A stretch of 64,000 nt of DNA from Blastomonas ursincola (lineage in GTDB: Bacteria > Pseudomonadota > Alphaproteobacteria > Sphingomonadales > Sphingomonadaceae): assembly GCF_013607875.1 (NCBI RefSeq), contig NZ_VDES01000003.1:473364-537363 (forward strand), read 5' to 3'. The notes under the pieces were generated by a model. The model was not told where the DNA came from and made no database searches. It saw nothing but the letters and a program-made list of their open reading frames with translations. Made by a program: the position numbers and the translations under genes. Shown here in pieces: positions 17,528-30,032 of the stretch (its first letter is position 1; every line of letters begins with the position of its first letter).

Positions 17528-18805
17528 TTACATCGGCGATTTGGGGCAGGTCCCCGGGCGGCGGAACAGCCTGCCTTTTTCCGCCCACAGGATCACGACC
17601 AGCGCCGCGACGCCGCAGCTGAAAAAGCCCAGGGCCATGGGCAGCGTCGTGCCGTCGAAGGCCTGGCCGACAAGCGCGCCGATGCCAGCGCCGAGCACGG
17701 TGCGAAATGCCATCTGGAACGACGAGGCCGCTCCCGCCATCGCGCCGAAGGGCTCCATGGCGATGGAGCTGAAATTCGCGCCGATGAAACCGACCATCGC
17801 CATGTTGAGCGCGACGATCACCAGAAACAGCGCCATCGGCTCTCCCGGCACCTTGGCGGCGGCAATCTGCAGCAGCGACAGGACGAGAAACGCCATCAGT
17901 GCCGAATGCGACACCCGCCGCGCGCCGAAACGCTCGACGATGCGGCTGTTGAAGAAGTTCGATACCGCCATCGCGCCTGCGACTGCGGCAAAGGCATAGG
18001 GGAAGATGGCTTCGGCATCGAACACGTCGGCAAAGACCTGTTGCGAGCTGTTGAGAAAGCCGAACATGGCCCCCACCAGCAGACCGGCACCCGCAACATA
18101 GCCAAAGCCCTGGCGGTTGAAGATCACCTGGAACCAGGTGCTGCCGATCGTGTCGAGCCGGATGGGGATGACATTTTCGGGACGCAGCGTCTCGGGCAGG
18201 CGCAACCAGACCCAGACGCCCACTGCAGTGCCCATCACCGACAGCAGGATGAAGATGAACTGCCATTGCGCGAAATAGAGGATCAGCTGTCCGACGGTCG
18301 GCGCGAGCACCGGCACCGCCATGAACACGATGAAGATGATCGACATGAAGCTGGCCATCCGGTCGCCCGAGAAGATGTCGCGGATGACCGATACCACCAG
18401 CACGCCCATGGCTGCAGCCGCAAAGCCCTGGGCAAAGCGCAGCAGAAGCAATGTCTGGAAATCGGGCGCAAAGGCACAGGCCCCGCCGAATATGACGTAG
18501 AAAACCAGGGAGCCGAGCAGCACCGGCTTGCGGCCGACCTGGTCGCCAATCGGGCCGTAGAACAGCGAACCGATGCCCATGCCCATCAGATAGCTGCTGA
18601 TCACGAACTGCCGGTCATTGGCGCTCGCGACATCGAAGGCAGCGCCCAGCGCGGGAAAGGCCGGGAGGATCGAGTCGATCGCCAGCGCATTGAGCGCCAT
18701 CAGCGCCGCCATCATCGCCACCAGTTCGCGCGTTCCCATCGGGAAGGAGCCGGTTTCGGCCGATGGTGCAGAAGTGGCCATGTTCAGGGTCTTTTCATTG
18801 TGCAT
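17528..18805 (-). CDS. Bcr/CflA-family MFS multidrug exporter
   Basis: Twelve-span drug:proton antiporter of up to 425 residues. ALNALAIDSILPAFPALG in TM1 and the loop FYGPIGDQVGRKPVLLGSL (MFS motif A) are typical of the Bcr/CflA group of 12-TM exporters. An alternative start (MATSAPSAE) lies at 18781. It is divergent from dinB and convergent with the permease, so it is likely monocistronic. Substrates are not predictable. Confidence 0.88.
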   Translation of the reverse strand: MHNEKTLNMATSAPSAETGSFPMGTRELVAMMAALMALNALAIDSILPAFPALGAAFDVASANDRQFVISSYLMGMGIGSLFYGPIGDQVGRKPVLLGSLVFYVIFGGACAFAPDFQTLLLLRFAQGFAAAAMGVLVVSVIRDIFSGDRMASFMSIIFIVFMAVPVLAPTVGQLILYFAQWQFIFILLSVMGTAVGVWVWLRLPETLRPENVIPIRLDTIGSTWFQVIFNRQGFGYVAGAGLLVGAMFGFLNSSQQVFADVFDAEAIFPYAFAAVAGAMAVSNFFNSRIVERFGARRVSHSALMAFLVLSLLQIAAAKVPGEPMALFLVIVALNMAMVGFIGANFSSIAMEPFGAMAGAASSFQMAFRTVLGAGIGALVGQAFDGTTLPMALGFFSCGVAALVVILWAEKGRLFRRPGTCPKSPM

Positions 18806-18872
18806 TGCACCATAATGGGCTTCGGGACGGTGATTGCCAACCGCGCGAGCGATTTCTATTTTGCCTCAACCC

Positions 18873-19973
18873 ATGGAAGGCCCCGCCGATCCCCTTTTGC
18901 GAAAGATCATCCATATCGACATGGATGCCTTTTTCGCGAGCGTGGAGCAGCGCGACAATCCGGCGCTGCGCGGGCTTCCCGTGGCGGTGGGTGGCTCGTC
19001 GCGGCGCGGGGTGGTGGCAGCGGCCAGCTATGAGGCAAGGGCCTTTGGCGTGCGATCGGCCATGCCATCGGTGACCGCACAGCGACGATGCCCAGACCTG
19101 GTCTTCGTCAAGCCGCGATTCGATGTCTATCAATCCGTCTCGCGCCAGATCCGCGATATCTTCGCGAAGCACACCGATCAGATCGAGCCGCTCTCGCTCG
19201 ACGAGGCCTATCTCGACGTCACCGCGAACAAGCAGGCCATCGCTTCCGCCACCCATATTGCCGAGATGATCCGGGCCGATATCCGCCGCGAGACCGGGCT
19301 GACGGCCAGCGCGGGCGTGTCGTACAACAAGTTCATCGCCAAGCTCGCGAGTGATCAGAACAAGCCCGACGGCCTGTGCGTCATCCGCCCCGAGCAGGGG
19401 CCGTGCTTCGTCGCCGCATTGCCGGTCAAGCGCTTCCACGGGGTCGGCCCCCGCACCGCCGAGAAGATGGCGGCGCTGGGCATCGTCACCGGCGCCGACC
19501 TGGCGGCCAAGTCGGAACAATGGCTGCTTCAGCATTTCGGCAGCTGGGGCAGCTATCTGCACGGCGCGGCGCGCGGGATCGACAACCGCCCGGTCCGCCC
19601 CGATCGCATCCGCAAGTCGATCGGCGGCGAACGGACCTATGGCGAGGATATCTGGACTGAAGATGGCTTGCGTGCCGCGCTCGAGAATGTCGCCGATATC
19701 GTCTGGGAGCGGGTCGAGCGCGCCGAGGGGCAGGGTAGGACGGTCACACTCAAGGCAAGGTTCGCCGATTTCCACACCATCACACGCGCGCGCACCCTGC
19801 CGCAGCCGGTCGAGGGCAGGGCGATGTTCGGGCAGATAGGTCAGGCGCTGATCGATCAGATCCTGCCCTTGCACAATGGCGTGCGCCTTCTGGGACTCAC
19901 CCTATCTGGCCTGTCGCGCGCGGGAGACGAGGATCCGCCGGACGAGCGCCAGCCCGAGCTGCCCTTCGTCTGA
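18873..19973 (+). CDS. dinB: DNA polymerase IV
   Basis: Y-family translesion polymerase of 366 residues. The palm carboxylates are in IIHIDMDAFFASVEQRD (about residue 14) and SLDEAYLDVT; GVSYNKFIAKLASDQNKPDG and RFHGVGPRTAEKM (helix-hairpin-helix) follow. The C-terminus ends QPELPFV, a beta-clamp-binding type motif. It was started at 18873 because upstream residues are not conserved-looking. No LexA box was recognised in the short upstream gap. Confidence 0.93.
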   Translation: MEGPADPLLRKIIHIDMDAFFASVEQRDNPALRGLPVAVGGSSRRGVVAAASYEARAFGVRSAMPSVTAQRRCPDLVFVKPRFDVYQSVSRQIRDIFAKHTDQIEPLSLDEAYLDVTANKQAIASATHIAEMIRADIRRETGLTASAGVSYNKFIAKLASDQNKPDGLCVIRPEQGPCFVAALPVKRFHGVGPRTAEKMAALGIVTGADLAAKSEQWLLQHFGSWGSYLHGAARGIDNRPVRPDRIRKSIGGERTYGEDIWTEDGLRAALENVADIVWERVERAEGQGRTVTLKARFADFHTITRARTLPQPVEGRAMFGQIGQALIDQILPLHNGVRLLGLTLSGLSRAGDEDPPDERQPELPFV

Positions 19974-20441
19974 TCACCACTCGCCCGAGGGGGGCAGCCC
20001 ATCGCGTATCTCGATGACCCTGCGCCGCGAAGCGTCGGTGAGAGCATCTGGCAGCGCATCGAGCGGGAAGAACCGGGCTTCGAGCAATTCGCCGGCATCG
20101 GGCATCGGGTCGTCGCGGGTTTCGCCGACAATGACGGTGATATGATCGGGGAAGCCTTCGCCGTTCGAGATGAAATCGCCGTGCACATACACGTTGTCGA
20201 GACGGCATCCGGTCTCCTCAAACGCCTCGCGGATCCCCGCTGCCAGAACCGTCTCCTTCCGCCCGACGCCGCCGCCTGGCAGCATGAACCGATCGGTGGC
20301 GAAATAGCTGTGCCGGATCAGCAGAACCTCGCGGCCCCGCAGCACCACCGCCTTGACGCCGCGCGTCTTGATCTGGAACGCACGCCGCAAGAACAGCCGC
20401 ACCCGGTGCGCGACGATATAGGCGATACGGAGCGGGGTCAT
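19974..20441 (-). CDS. NUDIX hydrolase
   Basis: A 155-residue protein with a complete Nudix box, GGGVGRKETVLAAGIREAFEETGC (about residues 70-93), where the REAFEET acidic residues bind the metal. The family cleaves nucleoside diphosphates linked to other groups; the substrate is unknown. The N-terminal 30 residues (LRIAYIVAHRVRLFLRRAF) are basic and may associate with the membrane or be an extension. It lies directly downstream of gyrB on the same strand with a 16-base gap and converges with dinB. Confidence 0.88.
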   Translation of the reverse strand: MTPLRIAYIVAHRVRLFLRRAFQIKTRGVKAVVLRGREVLLIRHSYFATDRFMLPGGGVGRKETVLAAGIREAFEETGCRLDNVYVHGDFISNGEGFPDHITVIVGETRDDPMPDAGELLEARFFPLDALPDALTDASRRRVIEIRDGLPPSGEW

Positions 20442-20457
20442 GCCGCCGCTCCGAACC

Positions 20458-25315
<4,858 letters not shown>

Positions 25316-25396
25316 CATTTCACGCGAAGCCGCGAAGGTGCGAAGAAGGGCGCTCGCCACTGGACTCGTCGGCACGTCCCAACTATCGGCTCATCC

Positions 25397-26962
25397 ATGA
25401 CCATCGCCCATGACGAATCCGTGCTGATTGTCGATTTCGGCAGCCAGGTGACGCAGCTGATCGCCCGCCGGGTGCGCGAGGCGGGGGTGTATAGCGAGAT
25501 CGCCCCGTTCAGCAGCGCCGAAGCCGCGTTCCACCGGATGAAGCCCAAGGGCATCATCCTCTCGGGTGGCCCCGCATCGGTAACCGAGGAGGGCAGCCCG
25601 CGCGCACCGGACGCGATCCTCAATTCGGGCCTGCCGATCCTGGGCATCTGCTATGGCCAGCAGACCCTGACCCAGCAGCTCGGCGGCACGGTCGAGGGCG
25701 GCGGTGAGAAGGGCGGCGAATTCGGCCGCGCGTTCATCGAGATTACCGACCGCTGCCGGCTGTTCGATGGCCTGTGGAAGGAAGGCGAGGCGCATCAGGT
25801 GTGGATGAGCCATGGCGACAAGGTCACCGCGCTCGCACCCGGCTTCCGCTCCGTGGCATCCTCGCCCGGCGCACCCTATGCGGTCATCGCCGATGACGAG
25901 CGATGCTTCTACGCGATGCAGTTCCACCCCGAAGTCGTGCACACGCCCGATGGCGGCAAGCTTATCGCCAATTTCGTGCGCCATGTCTGCGGCTGTCGCG
26001 GCGACTGGTCGATGGCCGAGTTCAAGGCCGCCAAGATCGCGGAGATCCGGGCGCAGGTCGGCAGCTCGCGCGTGATCTGCGGGCTTTCGGGCGGCGTCGA
26101 CAGCGCGGTCGCGGCGGTGCTCATCCACGAGGCGATCGGCGACCAGCTGACCTGCGTGTTCGTCGACCACGGCCTGATGCGCATGGGCGAGGCCGACCAG
26201 GTGGTCAGCCTGTTCAAGGGCCATTACAATATCCCGCTGGTGCATGTTCAGGCAGAGGCCCTGTTCCTGGGTGGTCTGGCGGGCGTCACCGATCCCGAGC
26301 AGAAGCGCAAGTTCATCGGCAAGACCTTTATCGACGTGTTCGAGAGCGAGGCGCGCAAGATCGGCGGTGCGGAATTCCTGGCACAGGGCACGCTCTATCC
26401 CGATGTGATCGAGAGCGTCTCGTTCACCGGCGGGCCTTCGGTCACGATCAAGAGCCATCACAATGTCGGCGGTCTCCCCGAGCGGATGAACATGAAGCTG
26501 GTCGAACCCTTGCGCGAACTGTTCAAGGACGAGGTGCGCGCGCTGGGCCGCGAACTCGGGCTGCCGGACGTGTTCGTCGGCCGCCACCCGTTCCCGGGAC
26601 CAGGCCTTGCGATCCGTATCCCCGGCGAAGTGACGCGCGAGCGCTGCGACATCCTGCGCAAGGCCGATGCGATCTATCTCGACGAGATCCGCAATGCCGG
26701 GCTGTACGACGCGATCTGGCAGGCCTTTGCCGTGCTGCTGCCGGTCAAGACCGTGGGCGTGATGGGCGACGGACGCACCTATGACAGCGTCTGCGCGCTG
26801 CGTGCGGTCACTAGCACCGACGGCATGACGGCGGATATCTATCCTTTCGACGCCAGCTTCCTGCAGCGCACCGCGACCCGGATCATCAACGAGGTCAAGG
26901 GCATCAACCGCGTGGTCTATGACTATACGTCAAAGCCGCCCGGCACGATCGAGTGGGAATGA
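25397..26962 (+). CDS. guaA: GMP synthase (glutamine-hydrolysing)
   Basis: Converts XMP to GMP, 521 residues. The N-terminal class I amidotransferase has [15 protein letters not shown] (nucleophile Cys) and [10 protein letters not shown] (His/Glu); the ATP pyrophosphatase domain has the PP-loop [14 protein letters not shown]; the dimerisation domain ends in the conserved [10 protein letters not shown]. The gene is intact, but foreign DNA with an integrase starts immediately behind its stop codon. The 3' end of guaA is a known tyrosine-recombinase integration site, so the end of this gene is the likely attachment core. Confidence 0.97.
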   Translation: MTIAHDESVLIVDFGSQVTQLIARRVREAGVYSEIAPFSSAEAAFHRMKPKGIILSGGPASVTEEGSPRAPDAILNSGLPILGICYGQQTLTQQLGGTVEGGGEKGGEFGRAFIEITDRCRLFDGLWKEGEAHQVWMSHGDKVTALAPGFRSVASSPGAPYAVIADDERCFYAMQFHPEVVHTPDGGKLIANFVRHVCGCRGDWSMAEFKAAKIAEIRAQVGSSRVICGLSGGVDSAVAAVLIHEAIGDQLTCVFVDHGLMRMGEADQVVSLFKGHYNIPLVHVQAEALFLGGLAGVTDPEQKRKFIGKTFIDVFESEARKIGGAEFLAQGTLYPDVIESVSFTGGPSVTIKSHHNVGGLPERMNMKLVEPLRELFKDEVRALGRELGLPDVFVGRHPFPGPGLAIRIPGEVTRERCDILRKADAIYLDEIRNAGLYDAIWQAFAVLLPVKTVGVMGDGRTYDSVCALRAVTSTDGMTADIYPFDASFLQRTATRIINEVKGINRVVYDYTSKPPGTIEWE

Positions 26963-26965
26963 TTT
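26935..26965 (+). other. Probable attachment site (attL) in the guaA 3' end
   Basis: The conserved last codons of guaA (PPGTIEWE) form the junction between chromosome and integrase-bearing DNA. Islands inserted in guaA restore its 3' end, leaving a short direct repeat at the far boundary. The far copy was not found in this window, so exact borders are unknown; the call rests on the position of the integrase 318 bases downstream. Confidence 0.5.
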
Positions 26966-27077
26966 GTACCCCTCCGGCAGTATCCGTCTGCACGCTCTGA
27001 TACGACATAAAGTGCTGAAGTATAAAGATAATCGTGCCGGCATCTATCGTCGACTATCGCGGGGCAGTGCTCTGCTG

Positions 27078-27237
27078 TGACGGTATAACAGACGGTATGG
27101 ACGAACTTGTTCTATCTTGGATTTCTGTATACCGTCACGGGTGAGAGCGCTGATGACGGTATTTTTTTCGGTGTTAACAAGCTGATTAAAGATGGAAATC
27201 ATGCTTCCAGCACCGCCTGTTTCTGCCTGACGGTATA
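27078..27237. repeat. Cluster of TGACGGTAT boxes upstream of the integrase
   Basis: TGACGGTATA occurs at 27078-27087 and 27228-27237, TGACGGTAT at 27154-27162, the inverted form TATACCGTCA at 27128-27137, and a one-mismatch copy AGACGGTAT at 27090-27098. They lie within the 318-base gap between guaA and the integrase gene, which has no other recognisable content. Spaced repeats of this kind are expected for integrase arm-type sites or for a regulator of the integrase promoter. The region is visibly more AT-rich than the chromosome to its left. Confidence 0.65.
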
Positions 27238-27280
27238 ATCGGCGCCTCTCCCGATTCCTAGGACGGTTGTGGAGGCCCTC

Positions 27281-28537
27281 ATGCTTACTGACACTGCGAT
27301 TAAGGCGCTGAGATCACAGAAGAAATTGTACAAGGTGAGCGATCGTGACGGCATGTATGTCGTGGTGCAACCGTCGGGGGCGATCGTGTTCCGGTACGAC
27401 TACCGCCTCAACGGACGTCGCGAGACGATAACGCTCGGCCGATACGGCCCAGATGGCCTCTCGCTTGCCAGGGCTCGCGAGAAGCTGATCGATGCGAAGC
27501 GGGCCATTTCAGAGGGCCGGTCGCCTGCTCAGGAGAAGCAGCACGACAAGCGGCGACTGAAGGAGGCGAAGCGGTTCGGCGAGTTCGGCGAAAAGTGGTT
27601 CCAAGAGTCGCGCATGGCCGACAGCACGCGCGCCATGCGGCGCTCCATCTACGAGCGAGACATCTTGCCGACGTTCCGAAACAGGCTTCTGCCGGAAATC
27701 ACGCCTGACGATCTCCGCATGATGTGCGGGAAAGTGAAGGAGCGCGGGGCTCCAGCCACGGCCGTGCATGTGCGGGATATCGTCAAACTGATCTTTGCGT
27801 TCGCTATCTTGCATGGCGAGAAGGTCGCCAACCCAGCGGATGAAGTTGGGCCCGCGTCAATCGCGACCTTCGTACCGAAGGATCGTTCGCTATCTCCTGC
27901 GGAGATCCGCGTCATGCTCGGTCAGCTCGAGCATGTACCGACCCTGCCGACTATACGGTTGGGAATGAAGCTCTTCCTTCTGACGATGGTCAGGAAAAGC
28001 GAGCTGCAGGACGCGACATGGGATGAAGTCGATTTCGAGAACGCCGTCTGGTCGATCCCGAAAGAGCGAATGAAGCGGTCGAAGGCACACAACGTCTACC
28101 TCTCGGAGCAGGCGGTGGACATCTTCATCGCGCTGAAAACTTGCGCGGGTAATTCGCGCTATGTCCTTCCTTCCCGATACGACGCTGACGCACCGATGTC
28201 GCGGGCGACATTTAATCGGATAACGACGGCAGTCGTGGTCAGAGCGAAAAAAGAGGGGCTGCCGCTCGAACCGTTCACTGTCCATGACCTACGACGCACA
28301 GGTTCTACCCTGTTGAATGAGCTAGGCTTCAATAGCGACTGGATCGAGAAGTGCTTGGCGCATGAAGACGGAAGATCCTCGCGTGGCGTCTACAACAAGG
28401 CGGAGTACGAGCATCAACGACGCCATATGATGCAGGAGTGGTCCAATATGTTGGACGCCTGGGTTTTGGGTCAGAAGTACCGTCCGACGCTGCTCCCGGC
28501 CACGATGGAGTTGCTTGAGTTAGAGCCTAGTGTTTGA
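27281..28537 (+). CDS. int: Tyrosine-type site-specific integrase (DUF4102 arm-binding domain)
   Basis: A 418-residue phage/ICE-type integrase. Residues 1-90 (MLTDTAIKALRS, then GRRETITLGRYGPDGLSLARARE) form the DUF4102 arm-site-binding domain; a core-binding SAM-like domain follows; the catalytic domain has the first arginine in TMVRKSEL, HDLRRTGSTLL (the HxxR box), the LAHEDGRSSRGVYNK histidine/arginine segment and the nucleophile tyrosine in VYNKAEY. GGAGG lies five bases before the ATG at 27281; a GTG at 27269 is less likely. Its position next to the guaA end predicts that it recombines there. Confidence 0.93.
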   Translation: MLTDTAIKALRSQKKLYKVSDRDGMYVVVQPSGAIVFRYDYRLNGRRETITLGRYGPDGLSLARAREKLIDAKRAISEGRSPAQEKQHDKRRLKEAKRFGEFGEKWFQESRMADSTRAMRRSIYERDILPTFRNRLLPEITPDDLRMMCGKVKERGAPATAVHVRDIVKLIFAFAILHGEKVANPADEVGPASIATFVPKDRSLSPAEIRVMLGQLEHVPTLPTIRLGMKLFLLTMVRKSELQDATWDEVDFENAVWSIPKERMKRSKAHNVYLSEQAVDIFIALKTCAGNSRYVLPSRYDADAPMSRATFNRITTAVVVRAKKEGLPLEPFTVHDLRRTGSTLLNELGFNSDWIEKCLAHEDGRSSRGVYNKAEYEHQRRHMMQEWSNMLDAWVLGQKYRPTLLPATMELLELEPSV

Positions 28538-28796
28538 CGGGCCGAGAACGGCGCAGCCTCACGTCAGGGCTTGGAGCACGTTTGATTGCATTTGCGCGAG
28601 AGGCATGACGCCGAGCATCGAGCCAGGCTTCTACCTCTGCCAAGTCCCAGACGACGCAGCGCGAGGTGAGATAGAAGCGCTGCGGGAATTCTCCCCGCTG
28701 CTCCATGTCGTAGATTGTGCTGTCGGCAAGCGGTACGATCTCCCGTAACTGCTGCCGGCGAATTGTTCTTCGGGCGACATGTGGGGCAGCGCTCAT
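28527..28796 (-). CDS. AlpA-family DNA-binding protein (excisionase-like)
   Basis: An 89-residue MerR/AlpA-type helix-turn-helix protein: LREIVPLADSTIYDMEQRGEFPQRFYLTSRCVVWDLAEVEAWLDAR is the classic AlpA pattern (LPxSTIYxxxxxGxFPxP...xWxxxEVxxWL). Such proteins act as excisionases or activators of integrase genes on islands. It overlaps the 3' end of the integrase gene by eleven bases in the convergent orientation, so the two transcripts oppose each other. The ATG at 28796 has GGAG seven bases upstream; an upstream ATG at 28862 is less well supported. Confidence 0.85.
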   Translation of the reverse strand: MSAAPHVARRTIRRQQLREIVPLADSTIYDMEQRGEFPQRFYLTSRCVVWDLAEVEAWLDARRHASRANAIKRAPSPDVRLRRSRPVKH

Positions 28797-29016
28797 ACCG
28801 TATCTCCGCTTCTTTGCTCTTGTGGAGATAGAAGGCGATAGATCTTCCGCTTTGAAGCCCACGCGTGAACGTGTGCGGTAATATCAGGCTATAGCGTGTA
28901 AATCGGACGGGTGGTCTCAACGCGCAAGTGTCGTCTGGGAGCGTCAGCCGACCCTTCGGCTCTTGTTCGGACCGGCGCCAACCGAGGAATTTCAATCCGG
29001 TGGAACCGGCGGTTCA

Positions 29017-29069
29017 CTTCAAAATCCAATTCCGAGAAGAGTGCCGGTTTGACCCGGCCACCCGCACCA
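29017..29069 (+). repeat. tRNA-Leu(CAA) 3' fragment, copy 1
   Basis: Begins at CTTCAAAATCCAATTCCG (anticodon loop with CAA, 3' anticodon strand and variable arm), continues through the T-arm GTGCCGGTTTGACC and ends in the acceptor strand CACCCGCACCA. The 5' half of the tRNA is absent. Compared with copy 2 the T-arm has a base change and a one-base loss. The stretch retained, anticodon loop to CCA, is exactly what tyrosine integrases leave behind at tRNA attachment sites. Confidence 0.75.
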
Positions 29070-29079
29070 TCATTCAATT

Positions 29080-29128
29080 CGCCCTCCGAAGGTGGGGGCC
29101 ACACGTTCGAATCGTGTCGGGTGCGCCA
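29080..29128 (+). pseudogene. tRNA-Arg(CCG) 3' half
   Basis: CGCCCTCCGAAGG is an anticodon loop with CCG. It is followed by a T-arm ACACG-TTCGAAT-CGTGT and the acceptor strand CGGGTGCGCCA. The matching 5' half (acceptor GCACCCG and D-arm) is not upstream; instead the tRNA-Leu fragment ends 10 bases before. So this is an incomplete tRNA gene, interpreted as an attachment-site scar from a second island or as one end of a rearrangement. Confidence 0.7.
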
Positions 29129-29305
29129 CTATGTCGTGTCAGGTATAGGCTAGGTGCGCTCCAGGTGCCGAGCGCCGCTCAAAGCGCAAGACGGTTCCGC
29201 CTTTCAAGGGGCTGTAGCTGGCGCATAGGTTCCCGTGTCATTGAGAGGGACGCGAGATAATCCTGCTGCAGACGTCCTTTCGGCTACTGCAGCATAGTCG
29301 CGTGT

Positions 29306-29359
29306 GGTTAAAAATCCCATTCCGCAAGGATTGGCGGCTCGGTCCGACAGCCCGAACCA
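29306..29359 (+). repeat. Degenerate tRNA-Leu-like 3' fragment
   Basis: GGTTAAAAATCCCATTCCG followed by AAGGA, CGG.TCG and a terminal GCCCGAACCA aligns over its whole length to the tRNA-Leu fragments at about two thirds identity, including the variable arm TTCCG and the final ACCA. It no longer forms a proper T-stem. It is read as an older, decayed copy of the same attachment sequence or a different leucine tRNA scar. Confidence 0.45.
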
Positions 29360-29482
29360 AAGCACTGGTGCCCTAGCCTAGCTTAGCCGCAAGCCGTAGA
29401 CGCTACGTGGGCGCGCTCGCGTCGGCGGTGTCATCTGACCGTCTTCGACTGCAGCTATGCTGCGAGTCTCGGGAGAACGGCT

Positions 29483-29887
29483 ATGATCACCACCAGCCTA
29501 CGGGTGAACGAACTCGGCGTGTCCGCGACCGAGTGGTACATTGGCGAGTACCTGGCTGCCATGGATGCGCTTGATGTAGGGCGCTATTCAAACTTCCTCG
29601 CCGACGGAGTGAGTGTGCAGTTCAACAACGCGCCCGCAGTTGAGGGAAAGGCGGCGGTCACCGCCATGCTCGCGGAGTATTGGCAAAGCTTCGCCGCGAT
29701 TGAGCATGAGCCGCTCAACATATACGGGTCGGACGATCACTTCATGCTGGAAGCACTAAACCACTATGTGCGCCACGACGGACGCAAAGTGACGACGCGT
29801 GCGGTGGCGCTCACCGACCGTGATGCGCAGGGCAAGGTTACTTCGGTGCGCATATACGCCGATGCGTCTCCTGTGTTCGAGAGCTGA
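29483..29887 (+). CDS. NTF2/SnoaL-like protein
   Basis: A 134-residue single-domain protein. EWYIGEYLAAMDALDVGRYSNFLADGVSVQFNNAPAVEGKAAVTAMLAEYWQ is the usual opening of the NTF2-like/SnoaL fold (helix, then VxF...GxxAI), and the strands LEALNHYVRHDGRKVTTRAVAL and KVTSVRIYADASPVF complete the cone. Members are cyclases, isomerases or small-ligand binders; no catalytic assignment is possible. It is a solitary gene between tRNA-Leu fragments and was probably acquired with them. GGGAGAA precedes the ATG. Confidence 0.75.
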   Translation: MITTSLRVNELGVSATEWYIGEYLAAMDALDVGRYSNFLADGVSVQFNNAPAVEGKAAVTAMLAEYWQSFAAIEHEPLNIYGSDDHFMLEALNHYVRHDGRKVTTRAVALTDRDAQGKVTSVRIYADASPVFES

Positions 29888-29906
29888 GCGCAGCACGCAA
29901 CTCGCA

Positions 29907-29978
29907 GGCTGGTAGACGCGCTCGCTTCAAAATCCAATTCCGATAGGAGTGCCGGTTCGACCCCGGCCACCCGCACCA
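29907..29978 (+). repeat. tRNA-Leu(CAA) 3' fragment, copy 2 (longest)
   Basis: Contains part of a D-arm (GGCTGGTAGACGCG), the anticodon loop TTCAAAA, the strand TCCAA, variable arm TTCCGATAGGAG, an intact T-arm GCCGG-TTCGACC-CCGGC and the acceptor CACCCGCACCA. The 5' anticodon strand (CTCGC) does not pair with TCCAA and no GCGGGTG acceptor strand is upstream, so it is not a working tRNA. It starts 20 bases after the stop codon of the SnoaL-like gene. Confidence 0.75.
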
Positions 29979-30032
29979 TCTTCGGGAAGGCTCGGCTGTC
30001 CGGTTGCTTCACGCTGATCACGAACTCAGGCG

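Larger units (their letters stand above)
28797..29482. other. Gene-poor recombination-scarred stretch
   Basis: No convincing protein gene lies in these 686 bases. They hold a tRNA-Leu(CAA) 3' fragment (29017-29069), a tRNA-Arg(CCG) 3' half (29080-29128) and a decayed tRNA-Leu-like copy (29306-29359), each listed separately. Short open frames here are produced by the tRNA fragments. The remaining sequence shows no feature I can name. Confidence 0.6.

Noticed and set aside
29907..29978. A functional tRNA-Leu gene
   Set aside because: The acceptor 5' strand is missing and the two sides of the anticodon stem do not pair; only the 3' part is tRNA-like.
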